Source of the DNA: Micromussa lordhowensis
Lineage: Eukaryota > Cnidaria > Anthozoa > Scleractinia > Lobophylliidae
NCBI GenBank assembly: GCA_964020085.1
Contig: OZ026602.1
Location: forward strand, 26,590,768-26,654,767
Reading direction: 5' to 3'
DNA length: 64,000 nt
Shown here piece by piece: positions 44,098 through 62,536 of the stretch; position 1 is the stretch's first letter, and the number at the start of each line of letters is the position of its first letter. Under the pieces are notes generated by a model that did no database searches, was not told the origin of the DNA, and saw only the letters and a program-made list of their open reading frames with translations. The translations under genes and the position numbers were made by a program.

Positions 44098-47000
44098 AGA
44101 GGACGAAATGTGTATAAGCACTGTATATGTTACTAAAGACGCTCTAGTGTGGCTGACCACGGTGGAACTAAGATATTGTGAGAAGAGAACTTGAGACATA
44201 AGACGGATTGAGGGGCGTCCTCCCATCTTGTCCTAATCCCACTATTTTCTATCTTCTTTTATTTCCCTTCCTCCCCCCTCTCCCAAAAATCTCACCTCCC
44301 GCCGAGCTCAAAAATTGGGTCTGTTGCGCTCGTGCATTCCAAACCTTATTCATTAAATGTTCTGGAACAATGGAATCACGGTTTTCAAACCTTCATTGCC
44401 TAAAACCATTATTTGATCATCAGTCGTGCACGGCGTTCGTTTACAGTTTTGAACCATGAAATCCTTAGCTTACCCATAGAGAGCTGTCAAAAAAATAACA
44501 GCAAGAAATATTCGTGAAATTGCTAAAATAATTCATTCATTGTTGTCTGGATGTTTTGCATCGCACGTGAAAATCAACAGTCAGCAAAACGCTTTGCCAA
44601 AGAAACGGACGAAAACTGTCATCAGATGTGAACATCTGTTTCAAGCTCTGACCCTGAACTGTTGGCCTGAAAAGTGGTCTTGCAGGCACACAAAAAACCG
44701 TCTATGAATGATAAAGACAATATATATCTTTTTTTTATATCATGATTATTGATCATATATGTAAGTGCCTATCACAACATGCACAAGGTGTGATGATGCA
44801 TGGTGATAAAGGATATTTTCGTGAGTTGTGAATTGCCTTATTTTTTTCCCGTAAAATGTCGAATTGTTGTTTTTTTTTCTCGTCAAAATCGTGATTTCGT
44901 TAGTAGCCGTGTACCCTGCTCGCATGCTCTTCATGGGGAAAGCTACGTGAGGTGCTTGCTCTTAGCGCTCATGCAGGCTGATACCTCTCAAGCATGATTT
45001 TTCGAAATAATTTTCCGTGAAATGAGTAATAGTCACTTGCCGTGAACCTTTAGCTTGATTATGTTTTGTATTATTCACCTCACTTGTCATTACGTAATAA
45101 ACATTGCATGACTCAGTGAAATCAATTTGATCCTTCTGCATTTGTGTTCCGCGGAACGCGTGTTATTTTCTTTTGCTTCTTGTGGAACTGAGGAGAGGAG
45201 AAATGGCACGCATGTAGAACAAGGCTGTTCTTTGGACATCTGGTTTCATAATCTCATTCACTTTGTAAGTTTGACTGAAAAGTGTTCTCCTTTTTATGAT
45301 ACGTGAAATGCCCATTTTATTTTCCGTGAGTAGTGAAAGGACCTTTTTGTATTTTTCGAGTAACGTGATCTAGATCCTCCTTTACCGCCGTCTGATGCGT
45401 CTCAGTAATAAAGGAGAGTTGACACTCATATCACTCACTCACTCATATCAGACCCTGGGATTATCAGACCCCGGGAGTACCCGCTCCGCCTGTGTATTTA
45501 GTGCGCTGTTCTTCCAGTATATTTTGCTTCCAGCGCTGGTCAAAGGATCTTTTAAGAGTTTACAACTGAGTCCTGTCTGATTGTTTTGGAGATAGAAACC
45601 AACCCTACTGCGCTGAGGTTAGTTTAACCATAACCAGATATGTCGAAAAGAATATCACTTAATTTGTCATCCGGTCAGCATGGCGATCTTGTATATATGT
45701 GGGGCACGCGAACACTCTTCCTTCCCGGAAAACTATACTTACCTGACCGTAAACTTCAGAAACTTGTTTAGTTGCGTGTTCGTGAGGAAAAACAATTGTC
45801 GGACCCTGAAGCGGCCTCCAACAAGTTTGTCACTTTGAAATAAACGGCAAAAACAAATAGATTAGATTTCAGTCTTGGATACGTTAATTCGCAGCGTGTC
45901 CTTAAAGTTGTATTTACCTGTTTTAGTACTTTTTTTATAATTTTCCTTTGTTGCATCCACTGGTCAAATTATGTTGGTTCTAGAGCGAAAGTGGGAAATT
46001 GATTTTATAGTCCGGTAGACCATTAGTCCAATAGTCCAGGCCAGTCTAGATGTGAACTGTGCAATCGACTGTCTTATCTAATGTCAAGACAAAGCTGTCA
46101 TAAAGGGTTTAAAATAACCGGTAAAGCCAAAGCAAACATTCTTCACATCCGACAACTGGTTAAAGCGGTTGTTAATTTGGTAGGGGAGTTTTATCTTCCG
46201 ACGTTCATACTTACTGAGGGTAAGTTACAATTTTGTACTTGACTAATGTTTTGCTAGCTTTTTTGTGAAATTTATCAGATCATTTGCATAAGAGCACTGT
46301 AGAATCGTCGAAAGAAAGGCATTCGCGGGCTTAGAGGTCATGAGCTCACCCGAAGCAAGCACTGGAGAAATCACTCGCACGATCACTTTTAGGGAAAGTT
46401 TCAATTCCTACTTGAAGTGTCGGAACGCGCGCAAACCATGTACCTCAGTTAAAACGCTCGTTGGCCGGGATTATTTTCTTAAACTGCGTCTTACCTGGTG
46501 TAAAAAAAAACTTCAATATGATCTGTGAGCAGGTTTAGTCCGACACGCATTCCTTGCCGAATAAAACCGAATAAAAAGATAATAAGTTTACGGATGACAA
46601 TACTTGCGAAACAAAACGACTCAGAATTCAATGAAACTTTGTGAAACGATTACCACGATAAAAGAATGTTGATATACTAACAATCTGTCACCTTGCAACT
46701 CATTTCATTTCCAACGTCATGTATTTGGCACAAATATAAATTTTACGTTCTCGTGTGACAGCGGGTTCCTTGCCCAGTTCCTTGGCTTTCTTCCAATCTT
46801 TTGTTAGCGAAGATCACACCGATTCTCGTGTCGCTTCCGTTTGGTGAACACTTTGCGTCACTTCGTTTTGTGTGATGCTTTATACCTGGCCTAAAGTGCG
46901 TCTATTTTGACGAGCAAACAGCAGCAGGATTAGGTGAAATTCACCCGAAAGAAATGTATGGAACAATTCAAAAGAGAAATATTGAAAAGCCTGGACTGGG

Positions 47001-48310
47001 AAAAATTGCCTCAGCCCCATCCCGTCTGCATGCAACGTGATGCACTAACATTTGGGGGTAATTGTTGTTGGCGGTCGCTGTTTGTAGGTTCTAGAATGTT
47101 TACAGTCTGTTTCAATGTCGATCTGTTGAGAGGAAAAAGCCCATGGACTTAAAATCAGATGATGACAGAACGAAAAGCTGGACACATCTAGGGTCATCTA
47201 GCTGACCGGTGAGACATAGTTGGTACTGGTACGTACATGAGAAGGATCGAGTCGTTCTGTTGCATAATCGTGCGGTTTATATCGATAGACTCGTCTTTAT
47301 CGTTGTGAACGCAATAATCTAGTTAGATCGACGATAACTGAATATTCTTAAAAAACACTTTTAGCTCATTGCTTCGTTATTGACATATTTGAACAAGAGA
47401 TTACAACTCTGTCTTTTCGGTTAAGGAAGGGAAAGGTTTATTCACGATTGGTCAAGGTTCTTGTTCTTCGTAATCCGTATCAAACTTGTCGATAGTATTC
47501 AACCCTATTGTTCCCGTTTTTGATATGCTTTTATTACAATTCGACCACCAGGCATCCAAAACAAAGATACAACAGCAATACATTTTCGCTGTGAGGCGGT
47601 CATGGCCAACGAGTTGGTCAGAGACTACTAGTGTGAGGACAAACTCGTGTCTACTCGACAAACTCTTGTTCTAAAAGTCGTTAAGACCTCTTTGAATTCT
47701 CGTTTGGGGTGACCTTAATCTATGAGCTCCTGTCAAGTTACCTGTTAATTCATAAGACTGGTAAACAAGTTTGAAAGATTGTTGACTCGGTCACGTATTG
47801 TCCATTCGAACTAGTCTAGTCAAGTTTCTTATCCCACTGCCTTGAATTGACCCGCATTCTTTTAGAACTGTCCTAAGCGGGTTGGCTACCGCTCAGCTTT
47901 ATATTACATTCGAAGTATCGATTACTGTCGAAAATGAAGAAATGGCCAGCCAGGGATGGATCACGCTTTCTAAACAAAGGTCGGTTTTCTATCAATCGCT
48001 GTCTTAGGCAACAAACGTCAGAAGGACAAGCGCAGAGACTACGATCTACCACAATAACAACGAATGTATGTGTAAAAATAATAATGAGAAGAAATTGGTA
48101 AATGTAGTACAGTACTCCTGTAAACTGTAAATGACACTGGCTAAGAAAAGAGAGTCGCAGTACGTTTCACCGGCTGTAGATTGCCTTTAATCCCTCAGAT
48201 TCTGTTGTTTTAGACGGAGTTTAATTTATTTCCCGCTTAATCTATTTTTTTTTTCATATATCCACTGCACGCTTACATATATCTCAAGCAAGGTAGAACT
48301 GGTTATTTTC

Positions 48311-48336
48311 GGGGGGGGGGAGGGGAGGGGAGGGGG
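48311..48336 (+). promoter_or_regulatory. G-quadruplex-forming G-run upstream of aquaporin B
   Basis: A run of ten G followed by three further G4-5 runs separated by single A bases lies about 200 bases before the leader-exon acceptor of aquaporin B. Four runs with one-base loops favour a quadruplex; a role in expression is inference. Confidence 0.5.
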
Positions 48337-48548
48337 AGAATCCTCTGCAAAAGGTTGGGTGGTCCGATGGGTTTTACGGAAAGTTCAAAGCTAAGGGAAC
48401 CGCTTCAAGCTACAGAATCCCGTTTCTCAGGTTTGGCTCCACTTTGTCCTTGCTCTCAGAAAGTAGTTAGTGGTGCGTCAACGTTACAAAGGCAACAGGG
48501 TTGATTCGTTGTTGTATTTCTTCGCTGCAGAATAACTGAGATTTCGCT

Positions 48549-51500
48549 ATGGCTGTTCGTTTTCGTTTGCCTGCCTTGATGAGAGAAGCTGCGGCTGAGT
48601 TTGCTGCCACCTTCATTTTACTGGTGTGTAAAGCAGGATTACAACTTTGTGGTGGAGAAGCCACAACACAGCAGCTCCATTCACTCAGACATTTACAGTT
48701 TTATAAAATATATATATAAATGCATGGAAGGACTAAAAAAAAACAACAGCAAAATGTACCAATGAAGTAACCCGAAAGTTTTCTAGTCAGTCCTCAGTTA
48801 TTGTAATGTTTCTAGAGATATTTAAGAGAACGCAGAACTGTTAACAGAAGAGATGTGTGCATGGTTTAACAGAATGGGTCATTGGAGGAAATCAAAACCG
48901 TAGGTTGTCAGAAGATTGTTCAGACAGTAAATAAAATTTCAGTTGTTTAGCGAGCCGGGTTGAAAGCATGAAGACCTATCAAGTGATTGGGGATATTGTC
49001 CCAGAGAATAGCTGCTGTGTAAGTTGTTGTTTGTTTTCCAGAATTGGTACACACTTATGATATGTATAGATTTTGTCTTGATGCGTGTCTTGTATTGTAT
49101 CCGTGTGCTTTACTGGCGTATTGAAAGAAATCTTGAAATAAGCTTGGTAGGTTGCCTTTATGCCAAAGATGCTTGTATAACAAGGTGCATATGGACAGGC
49201 AAGACCGGATGGACATCAATAAGAGACGAAAAATCGTGTGCTATAATTTTCTGTTATCGTTATTTTGCAGACCTTTGGAGTGGGTTCAGTTGCTCAGATG
49301 GTTCTCAGTCATTGGAAGTTTGGAAATTTCTTCTCAGTCAACTTCGGTTGGGGAATTGGCGTCACTCTCGGTTGTTACTGGGCAGGGGGAATTTCAGGTA
49401 CGCTTAAAGAAAGGAAACTGCAGTAGAAAAAACTGCCTCTTCAATGCGATGACCGAATTACCTTAGACCTGAACCATTATGACATAAGGGGAACCTGCAG
49501 ACAGTACTGTACCAAGAACTTTGCGAACTTAACGACGTAAATACAGTCTATCAGGCTCATTTTTCGACGACATGAACAATGGGATAATCTTTACGAAATT
49601 GTATGACGTGAAATCTTACCCTTTAAATAGATATAGCGAGACATTAGTCCTACAAACGTGCGCAAAATGTCAGATTGACAAGGAGCCAAAGGTGTTCACA
49701 TTCCTTCGTGACTTCCGCGCTGAACCTCAGTGATGGTACATGATGGAACTCGTAGGCAGGGTTGTTCGGAAGCCGATTAGAACAAATAATGCAGGATTAA
49801 AGTTTTATTCTGCGATTTAATTCTATGTTATTGCTCGAGATTAGCTAATAAAAGCAATGTCGAACATAATACATAGCGGAAAATGCTTTTAATTACTTGT
49901 AAAACATCTTGCATTTGAATGGGAGCTAATCCTGTCTTTGTGTTATCCAACTTTGAACAACCCAACCTCTCTTAGGCTACGTATTATCTTCTCCGAAGAA
50001 GAGTTCGGTTAACCAATAACTTTTTTTAAATATCGTGCATTGCAGGTGCTCATATGAACCCCGCGGTGACGTTGGCATTTGCTGTCGTGAGAAGACTCCC
50101 CTGGATTAAAGTTCCCGTATACTGGGCAGCGCAAATGCTAGGAGCATTCGTGGCTTCAGCTTGTGTTTATGGAGTTTACTATGGTAACTTGTATCCATGC
50201 AAAGTCCATGCCCTTATTCATACATCAACAGCTCTTGTTTTTCCATTCTCCACACCATGAAATCATATAGCATTGTACTGCGATATGCTTTAAGATGATT
50301 TTTACTTATGAAAAAATTGCTAATTTAATAACCGACATCAATACTAGTTGTGCACCAGTTAACATTTCAAATTTGTTTTCCAAAAAACACCTGCGTTAAT
50401 TCTTACAGCACACGTTCATCAACGTCTGAGCATTTTTACACTAAAAAATCTTCACTTAACATTCAAAGTAAAGCCTTCTCACGCGTTGGTGTTAAAATAT
50501 GGAATGGGATACCAACTAGTCTCAAAAACGCATCCAAGAATTTTTTTAAAAAATCTATTAGAACAAAACTAATTGAAATTCTAGAGACTGAAAACTCTTA
50601 TGTCGACATAGATACTCTAATAAATAAGATAAATCAACCATGACGATTAAATTACTAGCTGTTTTAGTTTTCCTCTTTTCATATTATTCTTTTACCTAAT
50701 TGTTTGAAAGCACGAAGATTTAGGTCTACATGTTGTAATTGTAAGTCAGAGGAAAAACTATGTAAAATTATTTGTTAACTGTCTGGCTAGCCGCGATTAG
50801 CTCTTCGCTATATGCAAGCCAGCCTTAGTAATAACATGTAACTAACTTAAAGACATAAATAAAGAAAACCGCGTAAAACCGTGTAAAGAGTCTGTTGACA
50901 TATAGTCCCGCCGTTGCGTGTTTGTCAGTTTTGAGGTTATCGTACCTTGGATAAAGCCGGTTTACTACTGAGATTCAAGGACATGTTAAAGTAACACTGC
51001 AAAGGAAATAAATTGGGTGTTACCCAGAAATGCGAAGTTAAGTGATTCAAAATAATTTGTTTTTTCAAAATCGCGGGCTGTTCAAGTGTCGCGAATATGC
51101 ACACCTCAAAATCGCGAAATAAACGTGTCGCGAAAATTTAATGTAATAAGATTGTAATTTTTGATACTATGTAGTAATCATGTTTTCTTTGCAACTTGTA
51201 ATCTTACAGACGCCCTAAATGAATATGATGGAGGTGTCCGCCAGATACTGGGTTCAAAAGGTACGGCAGGGATCTGGGCTACATATCCTCAGCCCTACCT
51301 GTCAATTGGGAATGGCTTCGGTGATCAGGTGAACAAAGGCAAATTATTGGCTTCTGAAATAAATCGTTGCTTAATAATTACAACAACGACACACGCTTTC
51401 TTACCATAGTAATTAGTTTAGGAAAGATGATCCGAGAATGTTCACCGTGTGGAAATTCAGATAACAACCGGCAAAACTAGGAGTCATTTCGGTACTAACT

Positions 51501-52571
51501 ATACCATCATCAGACTACAATAAGCATACGAGGTAGTTCTTAAATACGGTTTTAATAACAAGGAAGAGACGAAACAAAAAGCAATTATCATACTTATGAA
51601 AAAATGCAAAGGTTTCTGCTGGATTTGACTTCTTTGTGAAATACGTCTCTTTGTAACGTGCCCATACATTTCGTAGGTGTTTGGCACAGCCCTGTTAGTT
51701 GGTTGCGTCTTCGCCATTATCGACAAGAGTAACAATACTCCTGACAAGGGCTCAGTACCCGTCATGATTGGTCTGGTCGTCTTCGTCATTGGCGCCACTT
51801 TCGGATTCAACTGCGGTTACGCCATCAACCCAGCCAGGGATCTGGGACCAAGACTTTTTACCGCAATAGCTGGATGGGGCGGAGGTGTGTTCACGTAAGT
51901 ATGGACTTTGAACTTGAGTCTACTTGAACAAGACCAAGTAGAGGAAGCGCCAATAATACAGTGTGTGGGAGTAGTAATTTGAAGTAGATTTCTGATTGAG
52001 TGACGAGGGACTCGGGAGATTTCACCAAAGGGTCTCGGTCCAGGAATCCGTCTTTAAGCTTGGCCAGTATTTAGAGGGGCTGCGGGAATCTCAGCTATCA
52101 CTTTAATTGTCGGAAATTCCTTTGCTATCAGTACAGTTAAATGTAAGCCTACTTTACAGCTCTGTTGTCTCTCGATAAATTTACAGAACTCAGCTCATCT
52201 CGGCTGTCAGTCATTTCTAGTAAAGCCGGCAGTTAAAATTGTGACTACTTCTCAGCAATCAGTAAAACGCATCCCTTAGTGTTCTCTTGCTGAATTCTCT
52301 AAGCTACTTCCTTTCGTACGTTGCCTTTTATGACGAATTACAGTTGCAGTGAAAGTCTGGAGCAGAGTACCGTATTAGGACAAAGTATAATAACGGTATG
52401 CTTTGTCTTCACAGCGCGGCAAACAATTGGTCCTGGGTACCAATAATCGGCTGTTTCTTGGGCGGAATTCTTGGGGCCTTGGCCTACATTGGTCTTATCG
52501 AGATGCATCACCCTCCAGAAGACCCGCGGCCGACTAACACGGAACTCGAGAGTATCATTACAAGTAACTGA
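48549..52571 (+). CDS. aquaglyceroporin B (AQP3/9-like), six coding exons
   Basis: Coding exons are 48549-48623, 49271-49397, 50046-50183, 51210-51328, 51677-51894 and 52415-52571, giving 277 residues with introns in the same phases as genes A and C. NPA boxes are at 72-74 (HMNPAVT) and 204-206 (NPARDLGPR). The filter is inferred as W52/[12 protein letters not shown] is present, but the sequon before it is lost (SKG instead of Asn-x-Thr). A CAG acceptor at 48530 just before ATG suggests a non-coding leader exon. Intron 2 holds a MITE and intron 3 a LINE fragment in the same orientation. The first 53 coding bases are identical to gene C. An AATAAA lies near 52702. The short tail ends [12 protein letters not shown]. 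The family is certain; the transported solute is inferred. Confidence 0.94.
49757..49967. mobile_element. TIR MITE in aquaporin B intron 2
   Basis: CAGGGTTGTTCGGAAGCCGA is mirrored by CCAACTTTGAACAACCCAACC. It is related to 29796-30024. Confidence 0.6.
50341..50880 (+). mobile_element. 5'-truncated LINE 3' end in aquaporin B intron 3
   Basis: The frame to 50643 reads [19 protein letters not shown], then [16 protein letters not shown] and a charged C terminus. These are the usual last residues of jockey/CR1-group reverse-transcriptase ORFs. A 3' UTR follows, ending in an A-rich AATAAAGAAAACC stretch. Everything upstream of the C terminus is missing, so it is inactive. Confidence 0.65.
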
Positions 52572-54415
52572 AGACAAAGTGGGTGCCCCGGATGAATCAT
52601 CGAGTGTCATGACAGCTGATGATGACTAAGGACTCTTCAGTGGTGTCGTATATAGCGTACTTATCCTCATAGTCGCATTACAGTATAGAAACATCCCTAA
52701 GAAATAAAATCCTTTCAAGGTAATTGACGTTCAAGACTATAAAAACGTTAGCCTTTATAAGTAGAAATCGTAGCACATTGTAAATGCATATGTACAAGGA
52801 TGTAGCCAGTAGCTAGGCCGTTTTCTGTTGTAGGACCCTGCCAAGTGACAGTGCTTTAAATTGGCCATATTCGTATTTTCGGCATTGGACTGGAACTAGC
52901 TTGCAATCGAGGCTCATGCGGGGGAATGCTGTATCGTAAAAAAGAGATACTGGAAAATTAGTAAATTGCTTGGCCGGTTAGTTTCAAAGCCAAACATAAA
53001 AAGATTAGTAAATATCCCTGCAGGTAGTGAACTTTGAAAAACTGTACCATTCAAGGTCTCACCTTTTCAAACTTTCAAAGTACCTTGGAAAAGGGTTTGG
53101 ATGAGAGTGATCAAAGGGTATTCCACGACAGCATCAAGTGTAAGTGATATCCAAAAAAATACAACTGGCACTAGCACAACTACACTAAGTCGCTATGTCA
53201 TGATCACTACAAAGAACTCGATATGCATTTATTATTGTGTTTCAAAACATGTATGGTAAAATATGGCTTTTAGAATGTGTAGTTATTAGGTATGAAGTTA
53301 TCTAACCTCGCATCTGTTACGTATTGTAAATGATATTATTAAAAAATATATTTTGTCTATCTTCGTTTTTGTTGTTGTTGTTGTCACTAACAAAACACCC
53401 AGCTAACGAGCTGGATTCCAAGCTTACTTGGGGAATCTGGAAATAAAAATAACTGCATATTCTTCAGATTCTAATTCTGTAATTATGTGGTGTTAAACCC
53501 GGGGTAAAGAAATATAACGGGTGCTTACCATTTGGCCAGAAAATCCGGAAATTTTGGTTTGAAGTCAAATGGTAAGGTAATTTTCCGGAAATTCCGTTCG
53601 AAAATTGTGGAGTACCTGCAGAGGTACTCCTCTTTTTCCGTTTGGAACGGAACGGCGGAAATTTCCTTACCATTTGCTAAACTATGCAGTTTCCAGTCTC
53701 TCATCAGCCGAAAACAATTATGGGAAATCGAATTGCAAATGGTAAGCGCCATTTCATTCGGTTGGTTTGCTGATTTTGGAAAAATCCTTACCATTATTCA
53801 ACGCTCGTCCCAACCGGATTATTCTGACAAATGGTAAGCACCCAACGTTTCCAGCATATTTTTACTGATAATAATATCGACCTTGCACAGTAGATATCCC
53901 AATGGTACATATTGGCTATGTACTATGTACTACAATTACAGTGTTTCCAGTCGCAAATCGTGATACGCTCCCCGCTAAAGGTTTACCTATAAACCTTTGA
54001 CGAAATTTATGCCGAAAGACAAACGCATTTGGGAACGTATCCCACCCTCTCGTCGATCTATTACTACCTTTATAAATGAAAAACGAAAACGCCATTGCTG
54101 CGGTGATATATTTAATGATTAGTACAAACCACAAACAGTGCAATCAGGTTTATTATCCGAGATCAGCTTTATACAAATGACTATTGGACGTTTTTTGCAA
54201 ATTCATACAGTTGTAAACTGTTTCCAACGCAGAACAAAATTGAGACCTTATCACAAAATAACATCAATTACATATCTGCGTACTGGCATTTTGTAATCAC
54301 TTTGACTATCTATGGCATGTAGCGTTTTTTTGTCAGCAAAAAAGAAGCACAATCTCATAAATTGTTTTCCTGTAAAATAGCCACATTGAAGACACAGCTG
54401 CTGACGTTCCATTGG
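52572..54415. other. intergenic between convergent aquaporins B and C
   Basis: No gene is seen. It contains the 3' UTR of B (a block near 52863 resembles the 3' UTR of A near 13672), a TIR element at 53519-53843, and a minus-strand AATAAA near 54148 that may serve gene C. Confidence 0.5.
53519..53843. mobile_element. TIR MITE (GGGTGCTTACCATTTG)
   Basis: GGGTGCTTACCATTTGGCCA and its inverse TGACAAATGGTAAGCACCC bound the element. TTACCATTTG also recurs internally near 53665 and, inverted, near 53568. Confidence 0.7.
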
Positions 54416-59698
<5,283 letters not shown>

Positions 59699-59718
59699 AG
59701 CGAAATCTCTTCACAACA

Positions 59719-61028
59719 CTGTAAAATGGAATAAAAAGAAAACCCGATTGAACCTTGGTTATATAACAGCGTGTTTGATATTGAGTGAAAAATAAAACGC
59801 GTTTACGTGCCAGAATTGTTTTGAACTTGAGCCGACGTCTTGTCTTTTTATGTTTTATTTTTTTTGGCAACAAAAGATTCAGCGCAATCATGACATCCGT
59901 ATAGTAATTAGAGACCAAAAAGCAATCGAACGACACCTTGCCGTCAAAACTGCTTTATCAGAGGACATGGAAAATACAGATGAAACAAGTGCAATTCGTT
60001 TACCACAAAGCGTGCTATGACCGTGTTATTGTCAACCAATTTTTGTGGTCTAGAAGGTCATTGAAGAGAATAATGCTGTGGGTCATGTAATACTGTAAAT
60101 CCCGAAGGTCTCACGGTTGGATTACGAGTTATGTGAAGATATTTCAACTCTAGCGGGTGATTGCACTGTGTCTCTCCTGCTGAGAAGTAAATCGAGAACA
60201 GCCTGGGATTCTTCTCCTGATCCAATTACTTAAATCTAAACATACATAAATCCGGGGTTTAATTTTACGGCGGTAGATCAAAGAACAGTGTGCAGCTAGG
60301 TAGTCAGGTCTGCACGTAAACACACGAAATGTTTGATCCTCTGTGGTAAAGTTTGCTCTCATAGCACAGACCACGCAGAGAAATCTTCTACCATAATATG
60401 TCATTGTTTTTCTCCATTCAGTTAGAACAGGGTTGGCGGAAAATCGATGCTATAAAGTAAAAGTAGAACTTTATCGAGCCAGGGTGTCCCATTCAGCATC
60501 AAGTAAAGATCTACGAATACCGAACAAAAATGAACCAATTTTTGTCAGGCTCGGTTGAAGATGCTGCGGCCTCAGTAAAGACGTGACTAGAAAACTCTAT
60601 CCGAGGTGCGGGACACAAATGCTAAGTACCCTGTGGATAAGAAGATTGACAAAAAAAGAACATGAACAAGAACAACAACAAGGTTAAGCAGCTTAAAGAG
60701 TAAAACATCAATTTTACAAGTTCTTAAATTCTAAGCCTCCAGGCAGTTTTATAAGGCGTCAAGACTGTTCTGCAAGGTATTTTTACACTAAATTCGTACT
60801 TGGATAAACGAAATCCAATTACTAAAGGAAATAATAAATGTAAATAACAGCCGGAGCTTAACTTGTGAGCCTACATTAACATACAGCATTGGAAATATTT
60901 CCTATGATAAAGAAGATATAACAAAGTTTCTCGGTTGCACACATAAACAAACTAGAAGTTGTGAAATTCTTTGATAATGTCCGTGGTGCATACTTGCCAC
61001 CGAATATTAAACAACTTAGTTTGAAATA
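59719..61028. other. 5' flank of aquaporin C, no supported gene
   Basis: It probably contains the leader exon and promoter of aquaporin C, which I cannot place. The open frames are short and not protein-like. Confidence 0.4.
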
Positions 61029-61216
61029 GATAATTTGGTTTTATCAACTGAGTTGATACTGTGAATAGGCCACCGTAAAGAGATTTGAAAGCTGACGTTT
61101 CGAGCGTTAGCCCGGCCTCCGACGAAGGACTAACGCTCGAAACGTCAGATGTCGAATCTCTTTACGGTGGCCAATTTACAGTATCAATTCAGTTGCATGA
61201 TAAAACCAAATTATCT
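61029..61216. repeat. palindrome with degenerate hammerhead-ribozyme cores
   Basis: GATAATTTGGTTTTATCA..GGCCACCGTAAAGAG is mirrored by CTCTTTACGGTGGCC..TGATAAAACCAAATTATC. Near the centre, + strand CCGACGA (61119-61125) is followed by a GGACTAACGCTC stem-loop and GAAA (61139-61142), then CGTCAG. This is the order of hammerhead core boxes known from Penelope-like element ends. The first box has C where CUGANGA has U, so activity is doubtful. Confidence 0.6.
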
Positions 61217-61749
61217 TGTAATACTCCCCACCGACGCAACACCACAGTTTCTTTCATAGAAACTTACCCCCTTTATTCATTAGTTTGAAGAAGCTTCTCT
61301 CCCACATGTTAATAACTGTGCCACTTCAACAGTAAGATAACTTTGTCCCTTACATTTCCTTTTATTTGTATGCCAGGCATGCCTATTTTCCTTGGACAAT
61401 TTTAATTCGATGATATCGAGCAAGTTCAGTTATCTAACTAAGCTCTTTTCAGGAATTTTTCTTGTATGCACTCACGGCTAAACAATACGAGGTGTGAAAC
61501 GCAATCTGCCACAATTTACTTAGATGTCTGGTGGTATTAACTCCAATGGAAATCATAGCTTCATTGAACTAAATGAATATGTTGCTACGGGTAATCTTAC
61601 TGGACTCTGGAGGCCTTCCATTAAATTTCAACGCTGATAAACTCAGCTGCTCAGCAAGTAAACAATGTTATAGTAGTAGTAGTAGTCATCGGCTCTCTCA
61701 CAGTCATGTCCAATACACCCGCATTGTAACGATCCGCTAAAGGCAAATT

Positions 61750-61841
61750 CAGTTCGTTCGATCCGTACGGATCGTTAAGAGCCCTTGCGGTCCGTTCAAT
61801 TCGTCCGATCCGTACGGATCGTTAAGGGCCCTTGCGATCCG
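61750..61841. repeat. two-copy tandem repeat, about 46-bp unit
   Basis: CGATCCGTACGGATCGTTAAG plus a GCCCTTGCG block occurs twice in tandem. GATCCGTACGGATC is itself a palindrome. Confidence 0.7.
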
Positions 61842-62046
61842 TAGAGCAGAGTTTACGGATGGTATGTTGCATCTCATTAGGGAGACTTAGAAAAATTCAC
61901 ACTTACCCGCAAGGGGCCATGTGTGTTAACGGATCGTTCGATTCGCAATTCGTGCATCTCATTAAGTCAACAGTAAACATTTTTGGAGTACAGTCGAGTG
62001 CGATTTATAATTCTTGCTTGAAGAGGACATAATGTATGTGAAAAAG

Positions 62047-62536
62047 ACAAGATGTATGTGTACATTCTTCGTTCTAAATGTGGAAAAACACCAGAAATGT
62101 TTTCTATAAAACGCGTGCCGCTCGTAATACTTGCTGGAAAGGAAATATAGATCGTAGCAAGTGTGCGCTGGCAGCAACAGATGCAATGCGTGCGGCTCGT
62201 AATTCTTGTTCGAAAGGAAATATCGATCATAGCAATAGTGCGCTGGCAGCAACAGACAAGATATATGTGTATATTCTTCGTTCTAAATGTGGAAAATCAC
62301 AAGTAATGGTTTCTATAAAAAGCGTGCGGTTCGTAACGAACTCGAAGGGAATTAATATCGATCGTAGCAAAAGTGCGCTGGCAGCAACAGACAAGATGTG
62401 TATATTCTTCGTTCTAAATGTGGAAAAACACCAGAAATGTTTTCTATAAAACGCGTGCGGTTCGTAATACTTACTCGAAAGGGAATATCGATCATAGCAA
62501 TAGCGCGCTGGCAGCAACAGACAAGATATATGTGTG
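62047..62536. repeat. tandem array, 130-209-bp units
   Basis: Units start with ACAAGAT at 62047, 62256, 62391 and 62521 (partial). Each has ATTCTTCGTTCTAAATGTGG, TTTCTATAAAA, GTGCGG and GCGCTGGCAGCAACAGA. Unit 1 carries an internal duplication of its second half. Long open frames on the minus strand are by-products of the repeat. Confidence 0.8.

Larger units (their letters stand above)
41137..48310. other. large gene-poor interval
   Basis: I see no exon with coherent splice sites and protein-like frame. Contents include a foldback MITE at 42898-43040 and a TTCA microsatellite at 44077-44097. A strong minus-strand donor (CAG/GTAAGTATAG) lies near 45737, which could end a non-coding leader exon, but nothing in-frame joins it. 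Confidence 0.45.

Noticed and set aside
45733..45743. ATACTTACCTG, resembling the 5' end of U1 snRNA
   Set aside because: Only the splice-site-complementary bases match. The rest of U1 is absent. It is better read as a minus-strand donor site.
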